From the NCBI RefSeq assembly GCF_020911885.1, contig NZ_CP087132.1, forward strand, positions 1,488,001-1,552,000: a DNA stretch of 64,000 bases. Direction: 5' to 3'. This document shows, in pieces, positions 1 to 7,513 of the stretch (within the stretch, counting starts at the first letter, position 1; every line of letters begins with the position of its first letter). The translations under genes were made by a program, and so were the position numbers. The DNA comes from Flavobacterium acetivorans. GTDB lineage: Bacteria > Bacteroidota > Bacteroidia > Flavobacteriales > Flavobacteriaceae. Under the pieces are notes generated by a model. It did not search any database. It was not told where the DNA came from and saw only the letters and a program-made list of their open reading frames with translations.

Positions 1-929
1 CTTTTACTCAATTAGCCATTGAAAATAAATATGTTTGTCCTGAGCTGGATGAAACTTTTGAATTGGATATTAAAAACGGAAGGCATCCGGTTATCGAAAA
101 ACAATTGCCGGTGGGAGTGCCTTATATAGCCAATGATGTGTATTTGGATCGAGAAACACAGCAATTGATTATGATTACGGGACCCAATATGTCTGGTAAG
201 TCGGCTATTTTGCGTCAAACAGCTTTGATTGTGCTCTTGGCTCAAATGGGAAGTTTTGTTCCGGCAGACAGCGTGAGAATGGGAATTGTGGATAAGATAT
301 TTACCAGAGTAGGAGCGAGTGATAATATTTCGATGGGAGAGTCAACTTTTATGGTTGAAATGAACGAAACAGCTTCCATCTTGAACAATATTTCCGACAG
401 AAGCTTGGTGCTTCTGGATGAAATTGGTAGAGGAACCAGTACTTATGACGGAATTTCTATAGCTTGGGCCATTGCGGAGTTCTTGCACGAACATCCTTCA
501 AAGCCTAAGACTTTGTTTGCAACGCATTATCATGAGTTGAATGAAATGAGTGAGTCGCTGCCTAGAATACAGAATTATAATGTTTCGGTAAAGGAATTGA
601 AAGATACGGTTCTTTTTATTCGAAAATTAGTAAAAGGAGGAAGTGCACATAGTTTTGGTATTCATGTGGCTAAGATGGCGGGAATGCCTCAGATAGTGAT
701 TTTGAAGGCTCAAAAAATATTAAAGAAGCTGGAGAAAGATCATTCTGGTGAGATGTTGAGTGGCGTTAAATCGGATAAAGAAGAAATGCAGATGAGTTTC
801 TTTAATTTGGATGATCCTTTATTGGAAGAAATCAAGGAAGAGATTCTTAATTTGGATATCAATAGCGTGACGCCGGTAGAAGCGTTGATGAAATTGAATG
901 AAATCAAGAGAATGCTAAGCAGGAAATAA
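1..929 (+). CDS. mutS: DNA mismatch repair protein MutS, C-terminal part (5' truncated by window edge)
   Basis: The frame is open from base 3, so this is the end of a longer gene whose start lies left of the window; about 308 residues are visible. They form the MutS ATPase domain: Walker A GPNMSGKS near bases 180-203, the Walker B/signature segment [14 protein letters not shown] near 410-450, and the ATHYHEL segment near 520. The C-terminal tail matches the dimerisation end of bacterial MutS. MutS binds mismatches and insertion/deletion loops and starts repair with MutL. The tRNA promoter follows after a short gap. No terminator is evident between the stop and that promoter. Confidence 0.97.
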   Translation, partial: FTQLAIENKYVCPELDETFELDIKNGRHPVIEKQLPVGVPYIANDVYLDRETQQLIMITGPNMSGKSAILRQTALIVLLAQMGSFVPADSVRMGIVDKIFTRVGASDNISMGESTFMVEMNETASILNNISDRSLVLLDEIGRGTSTYDGISIAWAIAEFLHEHPSKPKTLFATHYHELNEMSESLPRIQNYNVSVKELKDTVLFIRKLVKGGSAHSFGIHVAKMAGMPQIVILKAQKILKKLEKDHSGEMLSGVKSDKEEMQMSFFNLDDPLLEEIKEEILNLDINSVTPVEALMKLNEIKRMLSRK

Positions 930-999
930 ATTTATTTGTTTTTAAAGTTGAGGTTATCAGAAGTTTAACTTTTCTGTTTGATTTTTTTGTAAAAAAGAC

Positions 1000-1029
1000 T
1001 TGTGTAATTCAATAAATGTCCTAAATTTG
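1000..1029 (+). promoter_or_regulatory. Bacteroidota-type promoter for the tRNA-Gly/tRNA-Leu unit
   Basis: TTG at 1000-1002 and TAAATTTG at 1022-1029 are separated by 19 bp, the classic -33/-7 arrangement of Bacteroidota housekeeping promoters (TTTG-N19-TAnnTTTG). The tRNA begins about 50 bp downstream. Confidence 0.8.
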
Positions 1030-1078
1030 CATCCGCAATACAGAACAAGTATTGCGGTTCTTTTTAAGAATTGAAAAT

Positions 1079-1154
1079 GCGAAAATAGCTCAGTTGGTAG
1101 AGCGCGACCTTGCCAAGGTCGAGGTCGCGGGTTCGAGCCCCGTTTTTCGCTCCA
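1079..1154 (+). tRNA. tRNA-Gly (anticodon GCC)
   Basis: Complete cloverleaf: acceptor stem GCGAAAA/TTTTCGC, D arm GCTC...GAGC, anticodon stem CGACC/GGTCG with loop TTGCCAA (anticodon GCC), and T arm GCGGG/CCCGT with loop TTCGAGC. The discriminator is T at 1151, and CCA is encoded at 1152-1154. It shares a promoter with the tRNA-Leu 11 bp downstream. Confidence 0.97.
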
Positions 1155-1165
1155 CATCACACAAT

Positions 1166-1251
1166 GCTCGGATGGTGAAATTGGTAGACACGCTGGACTT
1201 AAAATCCAGTGAACAGCAATGTTCGTGCGGGTTCAAGTCCCGCTCTGAGTA
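1166..1251 (+). tRNA. tRNA-Leu (anticodon UAA)
   Basis: Class II tRNA: acceptor GCTCGGA/TCTGAGT (two G-U pairs), anticodon stem CTGGA/TCCAG with loop CTTAAAA (anticodon TAA), a long variable arm (GAAC...GTTC), and T arm GCGGG/CCCGC. The discriminator is A at 1251. CCA is not encoded (CAA follows), unlike the tRNA-Gly before it, so CCA addition is needed. Confidence 0.96.
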
Positions 1252-1255
1252 CAAA

Positions 1256-1284
1256 AACCTCTTCTTTTTGAAGAGGTTTTTTTT
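1256..1284 (+). terminator. Rho-independent terminator of the tRNA-Gly/tRNA-Leu unit
   Basis: A 9-bp stem AACCTCTTC (1256-1264)/GAAGAGGTT (1270-1278) has a 5-nt T loop and is followed by a T run to 1284, directly after the tRNA-Leu. Confidence 0.9.
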
Positions 1285-1359
1285 GTTTAATACTATTCTT
1301 GGATAGGGATTATGATAAGTCGGTTCTGGCTTTGTATAAAAAAAATCACTCAAAAAAAT

Positions 1360-1707
1360 ATGGCTTCTTTTGTAATTAGTAAAAGGTTTAGTGGTGACTA
1401 TAAATTTGAATTTACTTCTAGGAAGGGAAAGACAATTTTTACAAGTAATGCCTATGAGTTGCGTATGGATTGTGAGTCGGCAGCAGAGCATATAAGGTCT
1501 GTTTTGGAGACTTGTTCTTATGTGAAGTTTAAAACATCTAAAGGAAAGTTTTTTTTTAGAGTGGTAGTGGATAATGAGGTTGTGGCGACTAGTAGAAAGT
1601 ATAGTACGGAATTGATGGTAGAAAAGGGAATTGCTGAGATTGTGAAATATGGTTCGAAAGCTGAGATTTTAGATTTTTCGAATAATAATTTTGTGTTCGA
1701 AGATTGA
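1360..1707 (+). CDS. YegP-like DUF1508 family protein
   Basis: A 115-residue protein of two tandem repeats of about 50 residues, each a small beta-beta-beta-alpha unit: residues about 8-55 (FEFTSRKGKTIFTS, with a CESAAEHIRSV helix) and 58-105 (FKTSKGKFFFRV, with a VEKGIAEIV helix). This is the organisation of the DUF1508/YegP family, whose biochemical role is unknown. The ATG at 1360 is chosen because the repeat begins right after it; the frame stays open upstream to 1312, but those 16 residues look like translated leader. It is monocistronic, between two terminators. Confidence 0.85.
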   Translation: MASFVISKRFSGDYKFEFTSRKGKTIFTSNAYELRMDCESAAEHIRSVLETCSYVKFKTSKGKFFFRVVVDNEVVATSRKYSTELMVEKGIAEIVKYGSKAEILDFSNNNFVFED

Positions 1708-1736
1708 TCTGTTTTTATTGATTAGTGAATGAAAAA

Positions 1737-1775
1737 AAGCGCCCAAAAACAACCAGTTGTTTTGGGCGCTTTTTT
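1737..1775 (+). terminator. Terminator of the YegP-like gene
   Basis: A strong GC-rich stem AGCGCCCAAAA.../...TTTTGGGCGCT (about 1738-1770) has one bulged A and is followed by a T run, 30 bp after the stop at 1707. Confidence 0.88.
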
Positions 1776-1796
1776 ATGCTTTCTTGACATAAAAAA

Positions 1797-1821
1797 AACC
1801 ATCACACAATGTGGGATGGCT
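1797..1821 (-). terminator. Terminator of the low-complexity lipoprotein gene
   Basis: Read on the minus strand, AAGCCATC.../...GATGG plus flanking pairs form a short stem followed by a run of eight Ts (complement of 1791-1798). It lies just downstream of the gene at 1845-2039. Confidence 0.7.
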
Positions 1822-1844
1822 TTATTTTTTGATGTAATTTAAAA

Positions 1845-2039
1845 TTACTCAGCAGCAGGAGCTTCAACAGCAGCAGCAGTAGTGTCAACAGCAGTAGTGT
1901 CAGCAACAACAGCAGTAGTATCAGCAACTACAGCAGTAGTGTCAGCAGCAGTAGTTTCTTCAGCAGCAGCATCAGATTTTTTACAAGATACAACAGTTAA
2001 AACAGCAACAACAGCTAAACTTAAAAATACTTTTTTCAT
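1845..2039 (-). CDS. Small low-complexity lipoprotein with DTTAVVA repeats
   Basis: A 64-residue protein with a type II signal peptide: Lys-Lys start, hydrophobic core, and lipobox VVSC with the lipidated Cys at residue 19, followed by KKSD. The mature part is almost only Ala, Thr, Val, Asp and Glu, with 7-residue units DTTAVVA, DTTAVVA and DTTAV-DTTA (about residues 33-57). No conserved domain is recognisable. The repeat is also visible in the DNA as a 21-bp unit, so copy number could vary by slippage. The role is unknown; short acidic lipoproteins like this are common in flavobacteria. It has its own terminator and a candidate -7 element upstream (TATCTTTG on the minus strand, 2084-2077). 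Confidence 0.75.
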   Translation of the reverse strand: MKKVFLSLAVVAVLTVVSCKKSDAAAEETTAADTTAVVADTTAVVADTTAVDTTAAAVEAPAAE

Positions 2040-2076
2040 CTTACTTTATTATAAAAGGTTAATTATTAATTCGAGG

Positions 2077-2084
2077 CAAAGATA
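2077..2084 (-). promoter_or_regulatory. Candidate -7 element for the small lipoprotein gene
   Basis: TATCTTTG on the minus strand matches TAnnTTTG, 38 bp upstream of the start codon. I see no convincing -33 TTG. Confidence 0.5.
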
Positions 2085-2188
2085 TAAATTTTTTGACATG
2101 TAAAATATATTTTCATTTTTTTTTTGAAAAAATAATGTTTTTTGTGAAGCTCAAATTAGTGTGCCTAGGTGGAGCCTTTAAAACAGGA

Positions 2189-2219
2189 CACTTTATAGAA
2201 AAGATACATCTATAAAGTG
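2189..2219. terminator. Terminator downstream of the S46 peptidase (possibly bidirectional)
   Basis: A perfect 10-bp inverted repeat CACTTTATAG (2189-2198)/CTATAAAGTG (2210-2219) has an 11-nt loop. Partial pairing continues outward into A-rich/T-rich flanks. It lies 15 bp beyond the peptidase stop. Confidence 0.75.
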
Positions 2220-2234
2220 ACTTGTTTTTGAGCG

Positions 2235-4409
2235 TTATTTTTTATTTACTGTTTTTGTTTTCAGTGTTTTAGTCTTTTTTGGGTGGACTAATTTTAATTC
2301 TTCGATCAAGTTTTTAGCTCCGGCATATTTATCCATGATGAATAAGATGTATCTTACATCTACCATAATGTTTCTGCAAATGCTAGGGTCGTAATAGATG
2401 TCACTCATTGTTCCTTCCCAAACCCTATCAAAATTAAGTCCTACTAGGTTTCCTTTTGCATCAATAGCAGGACTTCCTGAGTTTCCTCCTGTAGTATGAT
2501 TCGTACCAATGAAGTTTACAGGTAGTTTGCCATTTTCGGCATAGATTCCATAATCTTTTGCTTTGTATAAATCGATTAATTTTGCGGGTACATCAAATTC
2601 ATAGTCTCCAGGTACATATTTTTCCATAACTCCTTCTAAATAGGTGATAGGGGTGTAAATGGTTGCGTCTTTTGGTTCATATCCTTTTACTTTTCCGTAA
2701 GTAACCCTTAAAGTGCTATTTGCATCTGGGAAAATTCTGCTGTCTTTGTTTAATTCTAACTGCGCCTTCATGTAAGTTCTTTGCAGGGCTGTTATCTTTA
2801 AATTGATTTCATCGTATTTTGGAGCCACTTCTATAGAATATTTATCGGACAACTCTTTTACAAGTTGATAAGCTTTGTCGTTATTCAGGTTGGTTAAGAC
2901 GGTTTTGGTATCGCCGGTCAATAGCTCTTTTAAATCTTGATAGCTTTTAAGTCTGGATTTGCTGTAAATTTCCGTAGCCAGATTTGTAGCATCTATATTT
3001 ACCAAGCTTTGAGGTAAAAACTGTTTAGGGGACTTTTTAGAATACAAGTCTATTAGTTGCTCAAAAACATTTTGATCCACATTTGCGTTAAAGTTTTTAT
3101 AGAAACCGGAAAGACCTGTAATCAAATTGTTTTTTCGATCTGTGAAGGATTGTTCACCATTTGCTTTGTATACTTGTTCCAATTGGTACAGTCTGTATGC
3201 AACGCTTAATAACTCGGTATTACGCTGTACCACTTCTTGGAAATAATCTCTTGCTAAGGCATAAGGAGCTATTTCGGTGTAGTTTTTGTCAAAATCAGTT
3301 AATAGGTTGCCGTATTCTTTCTCTTTGCCTGCTTTCGTAATATTGTTTTGGAAAACTTTTTCGGATTCTTTTTTAATGGCAATAGCATTTGATTTTTTTA
3401 AACCTTGGGTTTCACCAATCCATTTTTTCCAATAGTTAGCAATTCCGGCATATTTAGAGGCATATTGGATTTTGATGGCATTGTCTTTTCTCATAAAGCC
3501 ATCGGCTACTTTTAATGCTTTGTCTCTAATTTCGATTTTTGCAGGGTTCAATTCGTTTACGATTTGTTCAATCGCAACTGAAGGCAAATATTCGTTTGTT
3601 TTTCCAGGATATCCAAAAACCATCGTAAAATCATCTTCGGCTACACCATCAAGTGAAATAGGTAAGAAGTGTTTTGGCGTGTAAGGAACATTGTCTTTTG
3701 AGTAGGCTGCCGGACGGTTGTCTTTGTTTGCATAGATTCTGAACAAAGAAAAATCTCCGGTATGGCGCGGCCAAACCCAGTTGTCAGTATCAGATCCAAA
3801 TTTCCCAATTGAGGAAGGCGGAGCACCCACCAAACGAACATCGGTAAAGGTTTCGGTTACGAAAAGCATGTATTGGTTTCCTTCGTAAAAAGTACGGATT
3901 TTGTTTTCCTGCCAGCTTTCTTTTGGTAAAGTGCGGCTAAGAGTTGTAATATTCTCCTGGATTTTCTTTTGTTTTTCCGCTTCATTAGTAAGTGCGGCTG
4001 TTCCTTCCAGTACGGATGCGGTAACGTCTTCAATTTTTACGATAAAAGTTACGTATAGATTCTCGTTTGGTAATTCGTCTTCCATTTTATACGCCCAAAA
4101 ACCATCAGTTAGGTAATCGTTTTCTACGGTAGAATGCGACTGGATTTGAGAAAATCCACAATGGTGATTTGTTAATATTAATCCTTTTGGAGAAATAACT
4201 TCCGATGTACAGCCACCGTTAAAATGCGGAACAGCATCTTTCAGACTGGATTGGTTTACATCATAAATTTCTTTTATCGACATTTTCATGCCTAAATTTT
4301 TCATTTCTGTCTCATTCATTCCTTTTAGTAAAGAAGGAATCCACATGCCACCTTGTTGGGCTTGGGTTTGAATGACGAATAATAATACGAATAACTTTAA
4401 AAATCTCAT
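2235..4409 (-). CDS. S46 family dipeptidyl peptidase, DPP11-like (Asp/Glu-specific predicted)
   Basis: A 724-residue secreted serine peptidase of family S46 that removes N-terminal dipeptides, probably in the periplasm. A signal peptide ending near TQAQQ supports the ATG at 4409 over an in-frame TTG 21 bp upstream. The chymotrypsin-like triad is visible: His83 in TNHHC, Asp219 in HTGDFS, and Ser644 in GGNSGSP. Eighteen residues after the Ser lies Arg662 (FDRVWE). Porphyromonas DPP11 has the equivalent Arg673, which selects acidic P1 residues, whereas DPP7 has Gly there; acidic specificity is therefore inferred. In members of this family the dipeptides feed amino-acid catabolism. The acetyltransferase and waaA lie upstream on the same strand with a 23-bp gap. 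Confidence 0.93.
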   Translation of the reverse strand: MRFLKLFVLLFVIQTQAQQGGMWIPSLLKGMNETEMKNLGMKMSIKEIYDVNQSSLKDAVPHFNGGCTSEVISPKGLILTNHHCGFSQIQSHSTVENDYLTDGFWAYKMEDELPNENLYVTFIVKIEDVTASVLEGTAALTNEAEKQKKIQENITTLSRTLPKESWQENKIRTFYEGNQYMLFVTETFTDVRLVGAPPSSIGKFGSDTDNWVWPRHTGDFSLFRIYANKDNRPAAYSKDNVPYTPKHFLPISLDGVAEDDFTMVFGYPGKTNEYLPSVAIEQIVNELNPAKIEIRDKALKVADGFMRKDNAIKIQYASKYAGIANYWKKWIGETQGLKKSNAIAIKKESEKVFQNNITKAGKEKEYGNLLTDFDKNYTEIAPYALARDYFQEVVQRNTELLSVAYRLYQLEQVYKANGEQSFTDRKNNLITGLSGFYKNFNANVDQNVFEQLIDLYSKKSPKQFLPQSLVNIDATNLATEIYSKSRLKSYQDLKELLTGDTKTVLTNLNNDKAYQLVKELSDKYSIEVAPKYDEINLKITALQRTYMKAQLELNKDSRIFPDANSTLRVTYGKVKGYEPKDATIYTPITYLEGVMEKYVPGDYEFDVPAKLIDLYKAKDYGIYAENGKLPVNFIGTNHTTGGNSGSPAIDAKGNLVGLNFDRVWEGTMSDIYYDPSICRNIMVDVRYILFIMDKYAGAKNLIEELKLVHPKKTKTLKTKTVNKK

Positions 4410-4432
4410 GTTTATAAATTTAGTTTTCAATT

Positions 4433-4879
4433 TTATCTGGTTTTGTATGCCATTAATTTTCGATTATGTAATTCAAAACCGTTGGCAAGATACAATTTTT
4501 GTGCGTTTTGATTGTGGTTTTCTATTTCAAGGTAGATTAATTTTAGGTCTGCTTTTTTACTTTCGTCCAAAATAAAGGCAATGGTTTTGCTTCCAATTCC
4601 TTTGCCCCGCGCTTTTTCGGTCAAATACAATTCGTCTAAAAAGGCAATTTTTCCTTGATATTCAAAGCTGAAAACAAAGGTTAAAATAACATAGCCAACA
4701 ATCTCGTTTTCGGATAGAATAAGCCAAGCCTTTCCCAGATTTTCATCGGTGATAAATTCTTTAAATAACGATTTAGAGATTTCAATGTCAATTGGGTAAT
4801 TGTCGATAGCGTAAAATTGCTGCATCAAATCTACGATGGTATCAATGTCAGAAAGTGCTAAAGGTTTAAATTGGATCAT
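4433..4879 (-). CDS. GNAT family N-acetyltransferase
   Basis: A 148-residue single-domain acetyltransferase. The acetyl-CoA binding motif A is visible around residues 82-104 (LDELYLTEKARGKGIGSKTI; RGKGIG is the Q/RxxGxG/A signature), and the C-terminal NQNAQKLYLANGF segment is typical of motif B. The substrate cannot be told from sequence. The start overlaps the 3' end of waaA by 14 bp, so the two are probably cotranscribed and translationally coupled. The peptidase gene follows after 23 bp. Confidence 0.88.
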   Translation of the reverse strand: MIQFKPLALSDIDTIVDLMQQFYAIDNYPIDIEISKSLFKEFITDENLGKAWLILSENEIVGYVILTFVFSFEYQGKIAFLDELYLTEKARGKGIGSKTIAFILDESKKADLKLIYLEIENHNQNAQKLYLANGFELHNRKLMAYKTR

Positions 4880-6107
4880 TCAAAATATTTTTTAAAATTA
4901 TAGCCGTAGCGCCTTTGTTCATTAATACAAAAGTGTTGCAAATGTGTCCTTTCTCGTTTCGGAAGTCTTCATTTATAATTAAATCTTCAAAAGCGGTATT
5001 TAACTCTTTGCTGTTTTTGATCGAAATGCAGCCGCCCATATGGACTAATGCTGTAGCTTCGGCAAAGTGGGAATAATTAGGTCCGATAATTATTGGAACA
5101 CCAAATGTTGCCGGCTCTAAAATATTGTGAACACCTGGATTTCCAAAACCACCGCCCACATAAGCGATATCAGCATAGCTGTAAATTTTAGTCAAAATTC
5201 CAATCGTGTCAATGATAAACACATCAAAATCGGTAAGGTTTTTACTCGTTTTTTCAGAGTACAATACTGTTTTTTTTGAGATCTTGGCTTTTAGTTGCTT
5301 GATTTGTTCGCTTTTAATATTGTGTGGCGCAATAATAAATTTAATGGAATGTTTGTTCGAATTGATATAGTCAATCAGTAAATTTTCGTCTTTTGGCCAT
5401 GAACTGCCAACAACTACTGTAAGTTTATTGTTTTTAAATTCAGAAATAAAATCTAAGGAATTGTCTTTTTCCAAAATGGTGGCAACTCGGTCAAAACGGG
5501 TGTCGCCAGAAATGGCTACATTGGTTTTGTTTAATTCTAATAGTAATTTTTTAGAGCTTTCATTTTGAACGAAGAAGAAAGTGAAGGCGTCTAATGCCTT
5601 TTTGTAAAAACCGCCGTACCATTTAAAAAACATTTGGTTCTCTCTAAAAATCCCAGAGATCAAATAAGTAGGAGTTTGTTGTTTTTTTAATTCGTTTAAG
5701 TAATTGAGCCAAAACTCATATTTAATAAAAAACGCCATTTCAGGATGTACCAGTTTTAAGAAATTTTCGACATTACTTTTAGTGTCCAAAGGCAGGTAAA
5801 CAGTTACATCAGCTACCGTATTGTTCTTACGGACTTCGTATCCCGAAGGAGAAAAGAAAGTAAGAATGATTTTGTGGTTGGGAAATTTTTCTTTGATTTT
5901 TTCCATTACCGGCAAGCCTTGTTCATATTCGCCAAGCGAAGCGGCGTGAAACCAGATCGTTTTATCGGAAGCTTTGATTTTTTGTTCCAAAATAGGGAAA
6001 ACTACTTTTCTTCCATCTACAAAAAGTTTGATTTTTGAATTGAAGAAAGCGATGGGTTTTAGGAGAAAACTGGCAATTTGTAGTGCCGTGTTGTATAGAA
6101 AAAGCAT
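4866..6107 (-). CDS. waaA: 3-deoxy-D-manno-octulosonic acid (Kdo) transferase
   Basis: A 413-residue GT-B glycosyltransferase that adds Kdo from CMP-Kdo to the lipid A precursor at the inner face of the cytoplasmic membrane. It has an N-terminal membrane-anchoring hydrophobic stretch (residues 1-20) and then the WaaA signature WFHAASLGEYEQG (52-64), whose Glu60 sits at the catalytic-base position. The C-terminal nucleotide-binding motif YVGGGFGNPGVHNILEPA is also present. Length and motif order match the family. It leads a waaA/acetyltransferase/(peptidase) unit on the minus strand. Confidence 0.95.
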   Translation of the reverse strand: MLFLYNTALQIASFLLKPIAFFNSKIKLFVDGRKVVFPILEQKIKASDKTIWFHAASLGEYEQGLPVMEKIKEKFPNHKIILTFFSPSGYEVRKNNTVADVTVYLPLDTKSNVENFLKLVHPEMAFFIKYEFWLNYLNELKKQQTPTYLISGIFRENQMFFKWYGGFYKKALDAFTFFFVQNESSKKLLLELNKTNVAISGDTRFDRVATILEKDNSLDFISEFKNNKLTVVVGSSWPKDENLLIDYINSNKHSIKFIIAPHNIKSEQIKQLKAKISKKTVLYSEKTSKNLTDFDVFIIDTIGILTKIYSYADIAYVGGGFGNPGVHNILEPATFGVPIIIGPNYSHFAEATALVHMGGCISIKNSKELNTAFEDLIINEDFRNEKGHICNTFVLMNKGATAIILKNILNDPI

Positions 6108-6176
6108 ACGGATAAATTTATTTTGCTAAAATACAGTTTCTTTTGTTTATCATTTAAATCTTAGTGCTTAAATTCA

Positions 6177-6184
6177 TATTTTTG
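6177..6184 (+). promoter_or_regulatory. -7 element for the DegT aminotransferase leader
   Basis: TATTTTTG matches TAnnTTTG. Transcription from here would give an untranslated leader of about 120 nt before the ATG at 6313, unusually long for this window. Confidence 0.6.
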
Positions 6185-6189
6185 CCCTT

Positions 6190-6300
6190 AAGAATTTTAA
6201 TGAAGTCTAACGAGGACTGCTCCCATGTAGAATTGAACAATGTCATGAATACAATGTGTTGGCTAAGCCAGATTATTGAGATTCGGAGCTAATTGATTTA
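6190..6300 (+). promoter_or_regulatory. Candidate structured RNA leader or small RNA upstream of the DegT aminotransferase
   Basis: The leader is less AT-rich than its surroundings and contains nested complementary segments. These are AGTC (6204-6207)/GACT (6215-6218), immediately followed by GCTCC (6219-6223)/GGAGC (6285-6289) closing a domain of about 70 nt, and an inner stem-loop TGGC-TAA-GCCA near 6260-6270. The heptamer ACAATGT also appears twice inside. It could be a cis-regulatory leader or an independent RNA; Flavobacteria are known to carry conserved RNAs such as Flavo-1 and 6S-Flavo. I cannot assign a family from sequence alone. Confidence 0.4.
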
Positions 6301-6312
6301 AAAAAAATAGAA

Positions 6313-7443
6313 ATGAAAAAAATCCAAATGGTTGACCTAAAAAGTCAATATGATAAAATTGCAGCAACTGTAAATGCTTCTATTCAAAATGTTTTAGATA
6401 CAAATACATACATTAATGGGCCTCAGGTGCACCAGTTTCAAAAAGAGTTAGAGGAATATCTTGATGTAAAACATGTAATTCCTTGTGCAAACGGAACGGA
6501 TGCTTTGCAGATTGCCATGATGGGATTGGATTTAAAGCCAGGTGACGAGGTAATCACAGCCGATTTTACTTTCGCAGCAACGGTAGAAGTGATCGCATTA
6601 TTGCAATTAACACCGGTTTTAGTCGATGTAGATATGCATAATATGAATATTTCGCTGGAAAGAATCAAAGCGGCTATCACGCCTAAAACAAAAGCGATTG
6701 TTCCGGTTCACTTATTTGGTCGTGCGGCCAATATGGAAGCGATTATGGCTTTGGCCAAGGAACATAATTTATACGTTATTGAAGATAATGCTCAAGCTAT
6801 TGGAGCCAATTGTAAATTTTCGGACGGGACTAAAAAGAAAGCCGGAACAATTGGACATGTAGGAGCAACCTCTTTTTTTCCTTCTAAAAACTTAGGTTGT
6901 TATGGTGATGGCGGAGCAATTTTCACAAATGATGATGCTTTGGCACACAAACTTCGTGGAATCGTAAATCACGGAATGTATGAACGTTACCACCATGATG
7001 TTGTAGGAGTAAATTCTCGTTTAGACAGTATTCAAGCAGCCGTTTTGAATGCTAAATTGCCGTTACTCGATGAGTATAATAAAGCCAGACAAGATGCGGC
7101 CAGGAAATATTCTGCTGCTTTTGAAGGGCATAAGAATATTGTGGCGCCAAATATCTGTGATATTTGCGACTGTCATGTTTTTCACCAATATACGTTAAGA
7201 ATTATAGATGCTGACAGAAACGCTTTGATGCAACATCTATTAGATAAAGGAATTCCATGTGCTATTTATTATCCGATTCCTTTGCATTCTCAAAAAGCGT
7301 ATTTGGATCCAAGATATAAAGAAGAAGATTTTCCGGTAACCAATCAATTGGTAAAAGAAGTGATTTCCTTACCAATGCACACGGAACTTGATGAAGAACA
7401 AATCAAATTTATCACAGATAGCGTTTTAGAATTTTTAAAATAA
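6313..7443 (+). CDS. DegT/DnrJ/EryC1/StrS family sugar aminotransferase
   Basis: A 376-residue PLP-dependent aminotransferase of the sugar-modifying DegT family. These enzymes transfer an amino group to a keto-sugar nucleotide for LPS O-antigen, capsule or glycoprotein glycans. The pattern is clear: ANGTDAL near residues 59-65, the EDNAQAIGA strand that holds the PLP-ring Asp, and TSFFPSKNLG with the Schiff-base Lys. The C-terminal MHTELDEEQI segment is also typical of the family. The start at 6313 fits the conserved N-terminus (MVDLKSQY). galE follows after 70 bp with no obvious promoter of its own, so a shared role in sugar-nucleotide synthesis is likely. The exact sugar is unknown. Confidence 0.92.
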   Translation: MKKIQMVDLKSQYDKIAATVNASIQNVLDTNTYINGPQVHQFQKELEEYLDVKHVIPCANGTDALQIAMMGLDLKPGDEVITADFTFAATVEVIALLQLTPVLVDVDMHNMNISLERIKAAITPKTKAIVPVHLFGRAANMEAIMALAKEHNLYVIEDNAQAIGANCKFSDGTKKKAGTIGHVGATSFFPSKNLGCYGDGGAIFTNDDALAHKLRGIVNHGMYERYHHDVVGVNSRLDSIQAAVLNAKLPLLDEYNKARQDAARKYSAAFEGHKNIVAPNICDICDCHVFHQYTLRIIDADRNALMQHLLDKGIPCAIYYPIPLHSQKAYLDPRYKEEDFPVTNQLVKEVISLPMHTELDEEQIKFITDSVLEFLK

Positions 7444-7452
7444 TTTTTTTTT

Positions 7453-7496
7453 GTTTAATCGGTTATTCGTTTAATCGATAAACCGATTAAACGAAT
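7453..7496 (+). promoter_or_regulatory. Two mutually exclusive perfect hairpins between the DegT gene and galE
   Basis: Segment A (7453-7464) pairs perfectly over 12 bp with 7481-7492. Segment B (7465-7477) pairs perfectly over 13 bp with 7484-7496. The two right arms overlap, so only one hairpin can form at a time. GTTTAATCG occurs as a direct repeat at 7453 and 7469. The layout resembles a switchable leader or attenuator, but no T run follows the second hairpin. Confidence 0.6.
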
Positions 7497-7513
7497 CAAC
7501 AAATTAAGATTAC

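Noticed and set aside
957..1491. Open frames on both strands across the tRNA-Gly/tRNA-Leu region
   Set aside because: They run through two clear tRNA genes and the terminator; the codon patterns are not coding-like.
4410..4430. TTG start seven codons upstream for the S46 peptidase
   Set aside because: The ATG at 4409 gives a normal signal peptide and leaves a sensible gap to the acetyltransferase stop at 4433.
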